Below are positions 42,006-50,366 of a stretch of DNA of 64,000 bases, piece after piece (within the stretch, counting starts at the first letter, position 1; each line of letters starts with the position of its first letter). A program made the translations under genes and the position numbers. The notes below the pieces were generated by a model. It saw only the letters and a list, made by a program, of their open reading frames with translations. It was not told the origin of the DNA and did no database searches. The stretch is from Kitasatospora purpeofusca (GTDB lineage Bacteria > Actinomycetota > Actinomycetes > Streptomycetales > Streptomycetaceae), in contig NZ_JODS01000006.1 of NCBI RefSeq assembly GCF_000718025.1, positions 208,161 to 272,160 of the forward strand. Reading direction: 5' to 3'.

Positions 42006-42875
42006 ATGACCGCCACCGACGACGCCGGCACGGTCGGTCCCTCCGCCCGGCTGCTCCAGCTCTTCGAGGGGCACCGGCTCACCCCCACCCAGCGGCGGAT
42101 CGCGCACTCGCTGGTCCGGCACGCCACCGAGGCGCCGTTCCTCTCCAGCGTCGAGGTCGCCGAACTCGCCGGCGTCAGCCAGCCCTCGGTGACCCGCTTC
42201 GCGGTGGCCCTCGGCTACGACGGCTACCCGGCGCTGCGCAAGCAGCTGCGCGAACTCGGCGCCGGCGAGGCCGCCGCCCCCGAGACCCCGGCCGACGCCG
42301 TCCGCAACGAGCACCAGCAGGCCGTGCTCGCCGAGATCGAGCACCTTCGCCACCTGGCCGAGCTGCTCGCCGACCCCGAGCCGATCGCCCGCGCCGCCCG
42401 GTTGCTCGCCGCCTCCCGCCCGCTGCCGGTGCTCGGCCTGCGGGCCGCCTCCGCGCAGGCGCGCGGCTTCGCGTACTTCGCCGCCAAGGTGCACCCGGAC
42501 ATCCGGCTGCTGGACGAGGGCGGCAGCATGCTCGCCGACCGGCTGGAACAGGCCGCCGCCGCGGGTGCGAGCGTGCTGCTCTGCTTCGCCCTGCCGCGCT
42601 ACCCGCGCGAGCTGATGGACGCCCTGGCGGTGGCCCGGGAGTGCGGGCTGACCGTCGTCACCGTGGCCGACAGCGTCTTCGCGCCGGTCGCCAAGCTCTC
42701 CGACCTGATGCTGCCGGCCGCCGTCGGCACCGGGCTGGTCTTCGACACCGCCTGCGCGCCGATGATGCTCGGCCGGGTGCTGCTGCAGACCATGTGCGAC
42801 GAACTCCCCGGCGCCGAGGCGCGGCTGGAGGCCATCGAGCAGTCGGCGGCGGCCCGGGGGCTGTTCCTGGAGTAG
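42006..42875 (+). CDS. RpiR/MurR-family regulator (HTH plus SIS domain)
   Basis: The 289-aa protein has a GGAGG ribosome site 7 nt before the ATG. The HTH is about 20-85 (LTPTQRRIAHSLVRHA, SVEVAELAGVSQPSVTRFAVALGYDGYPALRKQL). The SIS sugar-isomerase-like domain is about 125-265 (LPVLGLRAASAQARGFAYF, LLCFALPRYPRELMDALAVA). RpiR proteins sense phosphosugars or related metabolites. Located between hutH and hutU, it is a candidate hut regulator, but the sequence alone does not show what it controls. Confidence 0.85.
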   Translation: MTATDDAGTVGPSARLLQLFEGHRLTPTQRRIAHSLVRHATEAPFLSSVEVAELAGVSQPSVTRFAVALGYDGYPALRKQLRELGAGEAAAPETPADAVRNEHQQAVLAEIEHLRHLAELLADPEPIARAARLLAASRPLPVLGLRAASAQARGFAYFAAKVHPDIRLLDEGGSMLADRLEQAAAAGASVLLCFALPRYPRELMDALAVARECGLTVVTVADSVFAPVAKLSDLMLPAAVGTGLVFDTACAPMMLGRVLLQTMCDELPGAEARLEAIEQSAAARGLFLE

Positions 42876-42911
42876 CCCCGCGGAGCAGGCCCCCGGGTGG
42901 TCCGTCGCGGG

Positions 42912-43391
42912 TCAGGCTTCGAGGATCTGCCGGATCCGCCGCAGGGTCGCGCGCATACCGGCCCGGTTGTGCGCGGCCCGCCGCTCCGGGGCGACGCCGC
43001 TGAAGACCTTGCCGAGCAGCTCGGCGACCGGCGCGCTCCGCCCGGTCCGCAGGTCCCGCCAGTACTCGGTGAGCTCGGTGCCGCCCTCGCCGTCCGGCGC
43101 GAACCGGTAGCCCCACTCGGCGATCGGCAGCCCGAGGGCATCCACCCGGAACGCGAACTCGCTGCCGGGGCGGGCCGTCGTCACCCGGCAGGTGGTGAAC
43201 CAGACGAACAGTCCGCGCCGGTTGAAGCCGACGAACCGGTCCCCGGTCCGGAGCGGTCCCCGCCGCGCCCACACCGCCCGGCACTCGGGGCTCCACTCGC
43301 CGGTCCGTCGGACGGTGCTGACGGCGCGGTAGACCTCCGTCGGTGTGGCGGCCACACCGATGCTCTCCTCGATGCCCCACTCGCGGTCCAT
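42912..43391 (-). CDS. SRPBCC-family (polyketide cyclase/START-like) protein
   Basis: The 159-aa product has the SRPBCC pattern: ESIGVAATPTEVYRAVSTVRRTGEWSPEC at the N-terminus, RRGPLRTGDRFVGFNRRG, GYRFAPDGEGGTELTEYWRD, and a long C-terminal helix (RRAAHNRAGMRATLRRI). These small hydrophobic-pocket proteins bind lipids or aromatic molecules. The substrate is unknown. The gene stands alone. Confidence 0.8.
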   Translation of the reverse strand: MDREWGIEESIGVAATPTEVYRAVSTVRRTGEWSPECRAVWARRGPLRTGDRFVGFNRRGLFVWFTTCRVTTARPGSEFAFRVDALGLPIAEWGYRFAPDGEGGTELTEYWRDLRTGRSAPVAELLGKVFSGVAPERRAAHNRAGMRATLRRIRQILEA

Positions 43392-43500
43392 GCCGGCCCT
43401 CCCCGTTCGTCCCCGCGGCCCGGAACGCCGCCCCGGCGACCGTACCCGCAGGTTGGCGATCCGCCCAGGGCGGGCATCATTCCGGTCAGGGGGTGCCGCC

Positions 43501-43857
43501 ATGCGTGTGATCCACGAGATGAAGTTCGTCGGCCGGCTCGCCTCCGGAGCCGACGAGTGGTCCTGCCCGACCTGCGGACGCCGCGTCACCCTGCGCCGTC
43601 TGCCCGATCCCGAACTCACCGTCCTCGACCCGGGCGACGAGACCGTCGTCCACGTCGGCGTCATCGAACCCGACGCCCGCGCCGCCGCGGCCGCCGAGCA
43701 GTACGGCCTCGGCCCCGTCCAGGAGATCCCCCGCCCACCCCGGACCCCCGCGCCGCCCACGCCGTCCGGCGCCCGGTCCGCCGACGTCCCCGACGACGCC
43801 GATCGCCGCTGGCTCGCCGAGATCGGCATCGACTGGGACGGCGACGCGGCGGCCTGA
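43501..43857 (+). CDS. Hypothetical protein with a single CPxCG zinc-ribbon half
   Basis: The 118-aa product has WSCPTCGRRVTLRRLP near residues 20-35, one CxxC pair only. It could form a zinc site by dimerisation or bind no metal. An Asp/Val-rich strand segment follows, then a Pro-rich linker (IPRPPRTPAPPTP) and a conserved-looking end DRRWLAEIGIDWDGD. The family is unknown. Confidence 0.6.
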   Translation: MRVIHEMKFVGRLASGADEWSCPTCGRRVTLRRLPDPELTVLDPGDETVVHVGVIEPDARAAAAAEQYGLGPVQEIPRPPRTPAPPTPSGARSADVPDDADRRWLAEIGIDWDGDAAA

Positions 43858-43864
43858 GGAAGGG

Positions 43865-44440
43865 TCAGCGGCGGGGGCTGTACAACGGCAGCTCGTCAGT
43901 CCGGAGCTCCGACGGAAGTGGTGCGCCGGTCAGTGGGACGGGCTCGCCGTACTTGCCATGGAGCACGCCTTGGTACATGCCGTCGCGAGGGTGTGTGTGG
44001 AGCGTCCAAGTACCGTTCCGCGGATCAGCCGTGAGCAGAGTGGTCACGCCGGCGATGGCGTACCACTCTGTCTTGGAGGCGATTCCGCTGGCGCGTTCGG
44101 AGCTGGAGATGACTTCCAGCGCGAGGGCGACATCGCGCGGGTCTGCCAGCCACTTGTCGTCGGTACCCCAGTCCTTCGGGAGAACGATCATGTCGGGGGT
44201 TGCGTAGTCGTCCTCGTCGTCCGGCATGCAGATCGAGGAGACCTCGTAGACGCGGTGGCTCCCGGGCAGCGCGGGGATGAGCTGGTCGCGAAGGACCTGC
44301 ACCGTTCCCGCGTGCTTTCCGCGAGGAGTCGGGGACATCACCAGGGTTCCGCCGATGATCTGGACTCGGAGGCCGGTGCTCCGCTCGATCTCCTCCGCCG
44401 CGTCCCGGAGTCTCCCCGGCCGCACGGTGATGGCCGTCAT
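43865..44440 (-). CDS. Uma2-family (DUF820) endonuclease-like protein
   Basis: Start ATG 44440 (MTAITVRPG) is preferred because GGAGG lies 5 nt upstream, inside the frame opened by ATG 44452. The 191-aa product has the PD-(D/E)xK-like Uma2 features: IIGGTLVMSPTPRGKHAGTV, YATPDMIVLPKD, LALEVISSSERASGIASKTEWYA (with the E and K of the active site), and HTHPRDGMYQG. Uma2 genes are abundant in Streptomyces, often in many copies; their biological role is unclear. Codon use is visibly less G/C-biased than in the neighbours (for example GTGTGTGTG, CAAGTACC), which hints at later acquisition. Confidence 0.82.
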   Translation of the reverse strand: MTAITVRPGRLRDAAEEIERSTGLRVQIIGGTLVMSPTPRGKHAGTVQVLRDQLIPALPGSHRVYEVSSICMPDDEDDYATPDMIVLPKDWGTDDKWLADPRDVALALEVISSSERASGIASKTEWYAIAGVTTLLTADPRNGTWTLHTHPRDGMYQGVLHGKYGEPVPLTGAPLPSELRTDELPLYSPRR

Positions 44441-44566
44441 CGCGTCCTCCATTCGTCGGCGCCTGGGCCGATTGGCTGGTGTTCGCCGGGTTCAGCGTAG
44501 CGCGGAGGGTGTTGGTCGGACGGGCGCTGATCGGATGTGCGCAGGTCTGGCCGAAGGCTGAATGTT

Positions 44567-44603
44567 TGGATATATTCAGCGAAGTCGAGCCTGAATGAAT
44601 TCA
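44567..44603 (+). promoter_or_regulatory. AT-rich inverted repeats in the hutU promoter region
   Basis: GCTGAAT-n10-ATTCAGC (44567-44590) is followed by TGAAT-GA-ATTCA (44592-44603). Both share the TGAAT half-site and lie 20-56 bp upstream of the hutU ATG, where a repressor would act. The AAGGAG ribosome site follows at 44610-44615. No regulator is identified. Confidence 0.6.
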
Positions 44604-44622
44604 TCCGCAAGGAGACCGTGAC

Positions 44623-46308
44623 ATGGTGCAGCAGGCGAGTGGGCCGCGTGAGGTGCGGGCGGCGCGGGGGACCGGGCTGACCACGCAGGGGTGGCAGCAG
44701 GAGGCCGCCCTGCGGATGCTCATGAACAACCTCGACCCCGAGGTGGCCGAGCACCCCTCGAAGCTGGTCGTCTACGGCGGCACCGGCAAGGCCGCGCGCG
44801 ACTGGCGCTCCTTCGACGCCATGGTGCGCACGCTGGAGGGCCTCAAGCAGGACGAGACCATGCTGGTCCAGTCCGGCCGGCCGGTCGGCGTCATGCAGAC
44901 GCACGAGTGGGCGCCGCGGGTGCTGATCGCCAACTCCAACCTGGTCGGCGACTGGGCCAACTGGGAGGAGTTCCGCCGCCTGGAGAGCCTCGGGCTCACC
45001 ATGTACGGGCAGATGACCGCCGGGTCCTGGATCTACATCGGCACCCAGGGCATCCTCCAGGGCACCTACGAGACCTTCGCCGCCGTCGCCAACAAGCGCT
45101 TCAACGGGACGCTGGAAGGCACCATCACCCTCACCGCCGGCCTCGGCGGCATGGGCGGCGCCCAGCCGCTGGCCGTCACCATGAACGGCGGCGTGGCGAT
45201 CTGCATCGACTGCGACCCGTCCCGGATCTCCCGCCGGATCGAGCACCGCTACCTGGACGTCGAGGCCAAGAACCTCTCCCACGCGCTGGAGCTCGCCACC
45301 GCCGCCCGCGACAAGCGGCAGCCGCTCTCCATCGGCCTGCTGGGCAACGCCGCCGAGCTGTTCCCGCAGCTGCTGGCGATGGACGCGCCGATCGACATCG
45401 TCACCGACCAGACCAGCGCCCACGACCCGCTGAGCTACCTGCCGGTCGGCGTCTCCTTCGACGACATGGCCACCTACGCGGCCGAGAAGCCCGCCGAGTT
45501 CACCGTCCGCTCGCGCGAGTCGATGGCCAAGCACGTCGAGGCGATGGTCGGCTTCCAGGACCGCGGCGCCGAGGTCTTCGACTACGGCAACTCGATCCGC
45601 GGCGAGGCCCAGCTGGCCGGCTACGACCGCGCCTTCGCCTTCCCCGGCTTCGTCCCCGCGTACATCCGGCCGCTGTTCTGCGAGGGCAAGGGCCCGTTCC
45701 GCTGGGCCGCCCTGTCCGGCGACCCGCAGGACATCGCCAAGACCGACAAGGCCGTGCTCGACCTCTTCCCGGAGAACGAGTCGCTGCACCGCTGGATCAA
45801 GATGGCCCAGGAGAAGGTGCACTTCCAGGGCCTGCCCGCGCGGATCTGCTGGCTCGGCTACGGCGAGCGCGACAAGGCCGGCGAGCGCTTCAACGACATG
45901 GTCGCCTCCGGCGAGCTGTCCGCCCCGATCGTCATCGGCCGCGACCACCTGGACTGCGGCTCGGTCGCCTCCCCCTACCGGGAGACCGAGGCGATGCTGG
46001 ACGGCTCCGACGCGATCGCCGACTGGCCGCTGCTCAACGCCATGGTCAACGTCGCCTCCGGCGCGTCCTGGGTCTCCATCCACCACGGCGGCGGCGTCGG
46101 CATCGGCCGCTCGATCCACGCCGGCCAGGTCACCGTCGCCGACGGCACCGCGCTGGCCGGCGAGAAGATCCGCCGGGTGCTCACCAACGACCCGGGCATG
46201 GGCGTCATCCGCCACGTCGACGCCGGCTACGACCGGGCCGACGAGGTCGCCGCCGAGCGCGGTGTGCGCGTCCCGATGAACGAGCACGGCTCGACGGGCG
46301 AGCTGTGA
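44623..46308 (+). CDS. hutU: Urocanate hydratase
   Basis: The 561-aa protein starts with AAGGAG 8 nt upstream. It has the urocanase blocks: KLVVYGGTGKAARDW, MLVQSGRPVGVMQTH, APRVLIANSNLVG, the tight NAD-binding segment TAGLGGMGGAQPLAVTMNGG, the active-site Cys region IVIGRDHLDCGSVASPYRET near 430, and NVASGASWVSIHHGGGVGIG. It converts urocanate to imidazolone-5-propionate. It is the first gene of hutU-M20-hutF, with hutI following. Its stop overlaps the next start (GTGA). Confidence 0.95.
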   Translation: MVQQASGPREVRAARGTGLTTQGWQQEAALRMLMNNLDPEVAEHPSKLVVYGGTGKAARDWRSFDAMVRTLEGLKQDETMLVQSGRPVGVMQTHEWAPRVLIANSNLVGDWANWEEFRRLESLGLTMYGQMTAGSWIYIGTQGILQGTYETFAAVANKRFNGTLEGTITLTAGLGGMGGAQPLAVTMNGGVAICIDCDPSRISRRIEHRYLDVEAKNLSHALELATAARDKRQPLSIGLLGNAAELFPQLLAMDAPIDIVTDQTSAHDPLSYLPVGVSFDDMATYAAEKPAEFTVRSRESMAKHVEAMVGFQDRGAEVFDYGNSIRGEAQLAGYDRAFAFPGFVPAYIRPLFCEGKGPFRWAALSGDPQDIAKTDKAVLDLFPENESLHRWIKMAQEKVHFQGLPARICWLGYGERDKAGERFNDMVASGELSAPIVIGRDHLDCGSVASPYRETEAMLDGSDAIADWPLLNAMVNVASGASWVSIHHGGGVGIGRSIHAGQVTVADGTALAGEKIRRVLTNDPGMGVIRHVDAGYDRADEVAAERGVRVPMNEHGSTGEL

Positions 46309-47522
46309 GCGACCAGGGCTCCGCGAGCTTCGAACGGATGTGGGCGGAGCTGCTCCCCGTGGGCCGCTCCGCCGCCTCCGGCGGCTACCGCCGCTTCGCC
46401 TGGAACAGCGCCGACGCCGAGTGCCGGTCCTGGTTCGAGCAGCAGGCCCGCGACCGCGGCCTGCACTACGAGCTGGACCGCAACGGCAACCAGTGGGCCT
46501 GGCTCGGCGACCCGGCCGGCGAGGGCGCGGTGGTCACCGGCTCGCACCTGGACTCCGTCCCGGACGGCGGCGCCTTCGACGGCCCGCTCGGCGTGGTCTC
46601 CTCCTTCGCGGCGCTCGACGAGCTGCGCGCCCGGGGGACCGGGCTCGCCCGGCCGCTGGCGATCGTCAACTTCGGCGACGAGGAGGGCGCCCGGTTCGGG
46701 GTGGCCTGCATCGGCTCCCGGCTCACCGCCGGCGTGCTCGCCAAGGAGCAGGCGTACGAGCTGCGCGACGCCGACGGCGTCCGGCTGCCCGACGCGATGG
46801 AGCGGGCCGGCCAGGACCCGACCGCGATCGGCGCGGACGGCGACCGGCTGGCCCGGATCGGCGCCTTCGTCGAACTCCACGTCGAGCAGGGCCGCTACCT
46901 CACCGAGGAGCACCCGGTCGGCGTGGCGAGCGCGATCTGGCCGCACGGCCGCTGGCGGTTCGACTTCCGCGGCGAGGCCAACCACGCCGGCACCACCCGG
47001 ATCGAGGACCGCCGCGACCCGATGCTGACCTACGCCAACACCGTGCTCGCCGCGCGGAAGAAGGCGAAGCTCGCGGGCGCGCTGGCCACCTTCGGCAAGG
47101 TCGCGGTGGAGCCCAACGGCACCAACGCGATCGCCTCGCTGGTGCGCGGCTGGCTGGACTCCCGGGCGGCCGACGAGGCCACCCTCACCGCGCTGGTCGA
47201 GGAGATCGGCCGGGCCGCCGCCGAGCGCGGCGAGCGCGACGGCGTCGAGGTCGGGCTGACCCGCGAGTCCTACACCCCGGTGGTGGACTTCGACGGCCCA
47301 CTGCGCGACCGCCTCGCCGCCCGGCTGGGCGGCGTCCCCGTGCTGCCCACCGGCGCGGGACACGACGCCGGGATCCTCGCCTCGGCGGTCCCGACCGCCA
47401 TGCTGTTCGTGCGCAACCCGAGCGGTGTCTCGCACTCCCCGGCGGAGCACGCCGAGCCGGCCGACTGCCTGGCCGGCGTCGCCGCCCTCGCCGACGTACT
47501 GGAGGACCTGGCGTGTCAGTAA
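46305..47522 (+). CDS. M20-family amidohydrolase, candidate N-formylglutamate amidohydrolase of the hut operon
   Basis: The 405-aa protein starts at GTG overlapping the hutU TGA, and hutF starts inside its 3' end, so all three are translationally coupled. It belongs to the allantoate amidohydrolase/N-carbamoyl-amino-acid hydrolase branch: metal ligands in TGSHLDSVPDGGAFDG and FGDEEGARFG, ELHVEQGRYL, the dimer-domain EANHAGTTR, and GAGHDAGILA. Databases usually call such proteins allantoate amidohydrolase. No allantoin genes are nearby. The neighbouring HutF yields N-formylglutamate, whose hydrolysis to glutamate is the one hut step without a gene here, so this enzyme probably does it. That function is inferred. 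Confidence 0.88.
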   Translation: MSDQGSASFERMWAELLPVGRSAASGGYRRFAWNSADAECRSWFEQQARDRGLHYELDRNGNQWAWLGDPAGEGAVVTGSHLDSVPDGGAFDGPLGVVSSFAALDELRARGTGLARPLAIVNFGDEEGARFGVACIGSRLTAGVLAKEQAYELRDADGVRLPDAMERAGQDPTAIGADGDRLARIGAFVELHVEQGRYLTEEHPVGVASAIWPHGRWRFDFRGEANHAGTTRIEDRRDPMLTYANTVLAARKKAKLAGALATFGKVAVEPNGTNAIASLVRGWLDSRAADEATLTALVEEIGRAAAERGERDGVEVGLTRESYTPVVDFDGPLRDRLAARLGGVPVLPTGAGHDAGILASAVPTAMLFVRNPSGVSHSPAEHAEPADCLAGVAALADVLEDLACQ

Positions 47523-48913
47523 GCCCTTCCGGAGACGCGCGGACGACAGGTCGCGCCGGAGGCGCGCAGACGACGTACTGGGCGCAGTACGCCTGGCTGC
47601 CGCACGCCAACGGGCCGGTGGTCGAGCCGGACGTCCTGATCACCACCGGGGCCGGCGGCAAGATCGCCCGGGTGCAGCCGGACAGCGGGCCCTGCCCGCC
47701 CGGCGCCGTCCGGCTGGAGGGACTGCTGCTTCCCGGGCAGGCGAACGCGCACTCGCACGCCTTCCACCGGGCGCTGCGCGGCCACGTCCAGGTCGGCTCC
47801 GGCACCTTCTGGACCTGGCGCGACACCATGTACCGGTTCGCCGGCGCGCTCGACCCGGACCGCTACCTGGCGCTCGCCACCGCCGCCTACGCGGAGATGG
47901 CGCTCGCCGGGATCACCGCCGTCGGCGAGTTCCACTACCTGCACCACGCGCCCGGCGGTGCCCGGTACGACGATCCCAACGCGATGGGCGAGGCGCTGAT
48001 CGAGGCCGCCGCCCGGGCCGGCATCCGGATCACCCTGCTCGACACCTGCTACCTGTCGGCCGGCTTCGGCACCGAGCCGACCAGGCCGCAGCTGCGGTTC
48101 AGCGACGGCGACGCCGGGGCCTGGGCCGGGCGGGCCGAGCAGCTGAAGGCCCGCGAGCACGCCCGGATCGGCGCCGCGATCCACTCGGTGCGCGCCGTGC
48201 CCGCCGAGCAGCTCGGCACCGTCGCCGACTGGGCGGCGGAGCGCGAGGCCCCGCTGCACGTCCACCTGTCCGAGCAGACCGCCGAGAACGACGCCTGCCT
48301 CGCCGCGCACGGCGTCACCCCGACCCGGCTGCTCGCCGACCGCGGCGCGCTCGGTCCGCGCACCTCGGTCGTGCACGCCACCCACCTCACCGAGGAGGAC
48401 GTCGAGCTGCTGACCGGCTCCTCCACCACCGTCTGCATGTGCCCCACCACCGAGCGGGACCTCGCGGACGGCATCGGCCCGGCCCGGCAGCTGGCCTCCG
48501 GGGGGTGCCCGATCACCCTCGGCAGCGACAGTCACGCGGTGATCGACCCGTTCGAGGAGGCCCGGGCGCTGGAGCTGGACGAGCGGCTGCGCACCCGCAC
48601 CCGGGGCCACTGGACGGCGAACGCGCTGCTCCGGGCCGGTACCGAGGACGGCCACGCCTCGCTGGGCTGGCCCGAGGCGGGGCGGATCGAGGCCGGTTCG
48701 CTGGCCGACTTCACCGTGATCGCCCTGGACTCGGTGCGCACGGCCGGTCCGCCGCCCCGGCTGGGCGCGGAGATCGCGGTGTTCGCGGCCGCCGCGGCGG
48801 ACGTCCGGCACGTGGTGGTCGGCGGTCGGCACGTGGTCAAGGACGGCGCGCACACCCTGGTGCCGGACGTGCCGGGAGCGCTGCGGTCCTCGATCGCCGC
48901 GCTCGGCTGCTGA
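47513..48913 (+). CDS. hutF: Formimidoylglutamate deiminase
   Basis: The 466-aa protein from GTG 47513, overlapping the M20 gene by 10 bp, is an amidohydrolase-superfamily enzyme: metal-binding NAHSHAFHRALRG near 78-90, a conserved WTWRDTMYRFAG, LHVHLSEQTAEN with metal His, VVHATHLTEEDV, and the catalytic Asp region TLGSDSHAVIDPFEEAR. It converts N-formimino-L-glutamate to N-formyl-L-glutamate and ammonia. Its presence shows that histidine is degraded through N-formylglutamate rather than by direct formimino hydrolysis. Confidence 0.92.
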   Translation: MSVSPSGDARTTGRAGGAQTTYWAQYAWLPHANGPVVEPDVLITTGAGGKIARVQPDSGPCPPGAVRLEGLLLPGQANAHSHAFHRALRGHVQVGSGTFWTWRDTMYRFAGALDPDRYLALATAAYAEMALAGITAVGEFHYLHHAPGGARYDDPNAMGEALIEAAARAGIRITLLDTCYLSAGFGTEPTRPQLRFSDGDAGAWAGRAEQLKAREHARIGAAIHSVRAVPAEQLGTVADWAAEREAPLHVHLSEQTAENDACLAAHGVTPTRLLADRGALGPRTSVVHATHLTEEDVELLTGSSTTVCMCPTTERDLADGIGPARQLASGGCPITLGSDSHAVIDPFEEARALELDERLRTRTRGHWTANALLRAGTEDGHASLGWPEAGRIEAGSLADFTVIALDSVRTAGPPPRLGAEIAVFAAAAADVRHVVVGGRHVVKDGAHTLVPDVPGALRSSIAALGC

Positions 48914-49046
48914 GTTCCCGGCATTGCCGCGGTGACCGGGGGCGGGCGGCATCGGACCGCCCGCCCCCGCTCCCGTTTCCCGCCACCGCTTTCCGCCCCC
49001 GTTCTCCCCGTTCCGTCCCCGTTCCCGCTCCCCGAAAGGTTCCGAC
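48914..49046. repeat. Pyrimidine-rich tract between hutF and hutI
   Basis: From 48958 to about 49036 the plus strand is almost entirely C, T and scattered G, built of CCGTTCC/CCCGCTCCC-type units. It may slow transcription or be a slippage-prone tract. The hutI ribosome site GAAAGG follows at 49034-49039. Confidence 0.5.
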
Positions 49047-50255
49047 GTGAGCAGCTCGACCAGCACCCCGAGCAGCAGCCCGACCATGCCGAGCACCCTG
49101 ATCACCGGGATCGGCACCCTGGTCACCAACGACCCCGCGCACGGGACCGGGCCGCTCGGCGCGCTCACCGACGCGGCGGTGGTGATCGACGGCGGCACCG
49201 TCGCCTGGGTCGGCCCGGCGGCCGGAGCCCCGGCCGCCGACGAGGTGTTCGACGCGGCGGGCCGCGCCCTGCTGCCCGGCTGGGTGGACTCGCACGCCCA
49301 CCTGGTCTTCGCCGGCGACCGCACCGCCGAGTTCAACGCCCGGATGTCCGGGCAGTCCTACTCGGCCGGCGGCATCCGCACCACGGTGGCCGCCACCCGG
49401 GCCGCCGCCGACGCCGAGCTCGACGCCAACCTGGCCCGGCTGGTGCGGGAGGCGCTGCGCCAGGGCACCACGCTGGTCGAGTGCAAGTCCGGGTACGGGC
49501 TCACGGTGGAGGACGAGTCGCGGGCGCTGCGGATCGCCTCCTCGTACACGCCGGAGACCACCTACCTGGGCGCGCACGTGGTGGCCCCGGAGTTCGCCGA
49601 CGACCCGGCGGCCTACGTCGAGCTGGTCACCGGCCCGATGCTGGACGCCTGCGCGCCCTACGCCCGCTGGGTGGACGTGTTCTGCGAGAAGGGCGCCTTC
49701 GACGGCGACCAGGCCCGGGCGATCCTCACCGCGGGGATCGAGCGCGGGCTGATCCCCCGGGTGCACGCCAACCAGCTCACCTACGGCCCGGGTGTGCAGC
49801 TGGCGGTGGAGCTGGGCGCGGCCTCGGCCGACCACTGCACCCACCTCACCGACGAGGACGTGGCCGCGCTGGCGGGCTCGTCGACGGTGGCGACGCTGCT
49901 GCCGGGGGCGGAGTTCTCCACCCGGGCGGTCTACCCGGACGCGCGCCGGCTGCTGGACGCGGGGGCGGTGGTGGCGCTGTCCACCGACTGCAACCCGGGC
50001 TCCAGCTTCACGAGTTCGATGGCGTTCTGCATCGCGGTGGCGGTGCGGGAGATGGGCATGACGCCGGACGAGGCGGTCTGGGCCGCGACGGCGGGCGGCG
50101 CGCGGGCGCTGCGGCGTACCGACGTGGGCACGGTGCGGGTGGGGGCCCGGGCGGACCTGCAGCTGCTGGAGGCGCCCTCGCCGGTGCACCTGGCCTACCG
50201 GCCGGGTGTGCCGCTGACGGCGGCGGTCTGGCGGGCGGGTGTGCGCGAGGTCTGA
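49047..50255 (+). CDS. hutI: Imidazolonepropionase
   Basis: The 402-aa protein starts at GTG 49047, with GAAAGG upstream; ATG 49086 is possible. It has the zinc site WVDSHAHLVFAGDR, the substrate Arg/Tyr region FNARMSGQSYSAGGIRTTV, TTLVECKSGYGL, YLGAHVVAPEFAD, VHANQLTYGPGVQLA, and ALSTDCNPGSSFTSSM. It hydrolyses imidazolone-5-propionate to formimino-L-glutamate, feeding HutF. It lies 133 bp after hutF on the same strand and could be co-transcribed. Confidence 0.93.
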   Translation: MSSSTSTPSSSPTMPSTLITGIGTLVTNDPAHGTGPLGALTDAAVVIDGGTVAWVGPAAGAPAADEVFDAAGRALLPGWVDSHAHLVFAGDRTAEFNARMSGQSYSAGGIRTTVAATRAAADAELDANLARLVREALRQGTTLVECKSGYGLTVEDESRALRIASSYTPETTYLGAHVVAPEFADDPAAYVELVTGPMLDACAPYARWVDVFCEKGAFDGDQARAILTAGIERGLIPRVHANQLTYGPGVQLAVELGAASADHCTHLTDEDVAALAGSSTVATLLPGAEFSTRAVYPDARRLLDAGAVVALSTDCNPGSSFTSSMAFCIAVAVREMGMTPDEAVWAATAGGARALRRTDVGTVRVGARADLQLLEAPSPVHLAYRPGVPLTAAVWRAGVREV

Positions 50256-50320
50256 CGGGAGGGTGTGCGAGGTCCGGCGGTCGCGCGTGCGCGAGGCCTG
50301 ACGGGCCTTCGGGCGGTGCG

Positions 50321-50353
50321 CGGGGCCGGGAGGGTGTGCCTCTCCCGGCCCCG
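50321..50353. terminator. Bidirectional terminator after hutI
   Basis: A 12-bp stem (CGGGGCCGGGAG / CTCCCGGCCCCG) with a 9-nt loop lies between hutI and the convergent S9 peptidase gene. It ends the hut transcript. Confidence 0.75.
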
Positions 50354-50366
50354 TCGTCGTCCTCGG

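Noticed and set aside
44437..46287. 616-codon minus-strand frame opposite hutU
   Set aside because: Its composition (Val/Gly/Asp/His/Arg) is the complement of a G/C-rich gene, and hutU on the other strand is unmistakable.
46305..47522. Allantoin degradation gene
   Set aside because: The family label fits, but no allantoinase, ureidoglycolate or uricase genes are near, and the gene is embedded in the hut operon.
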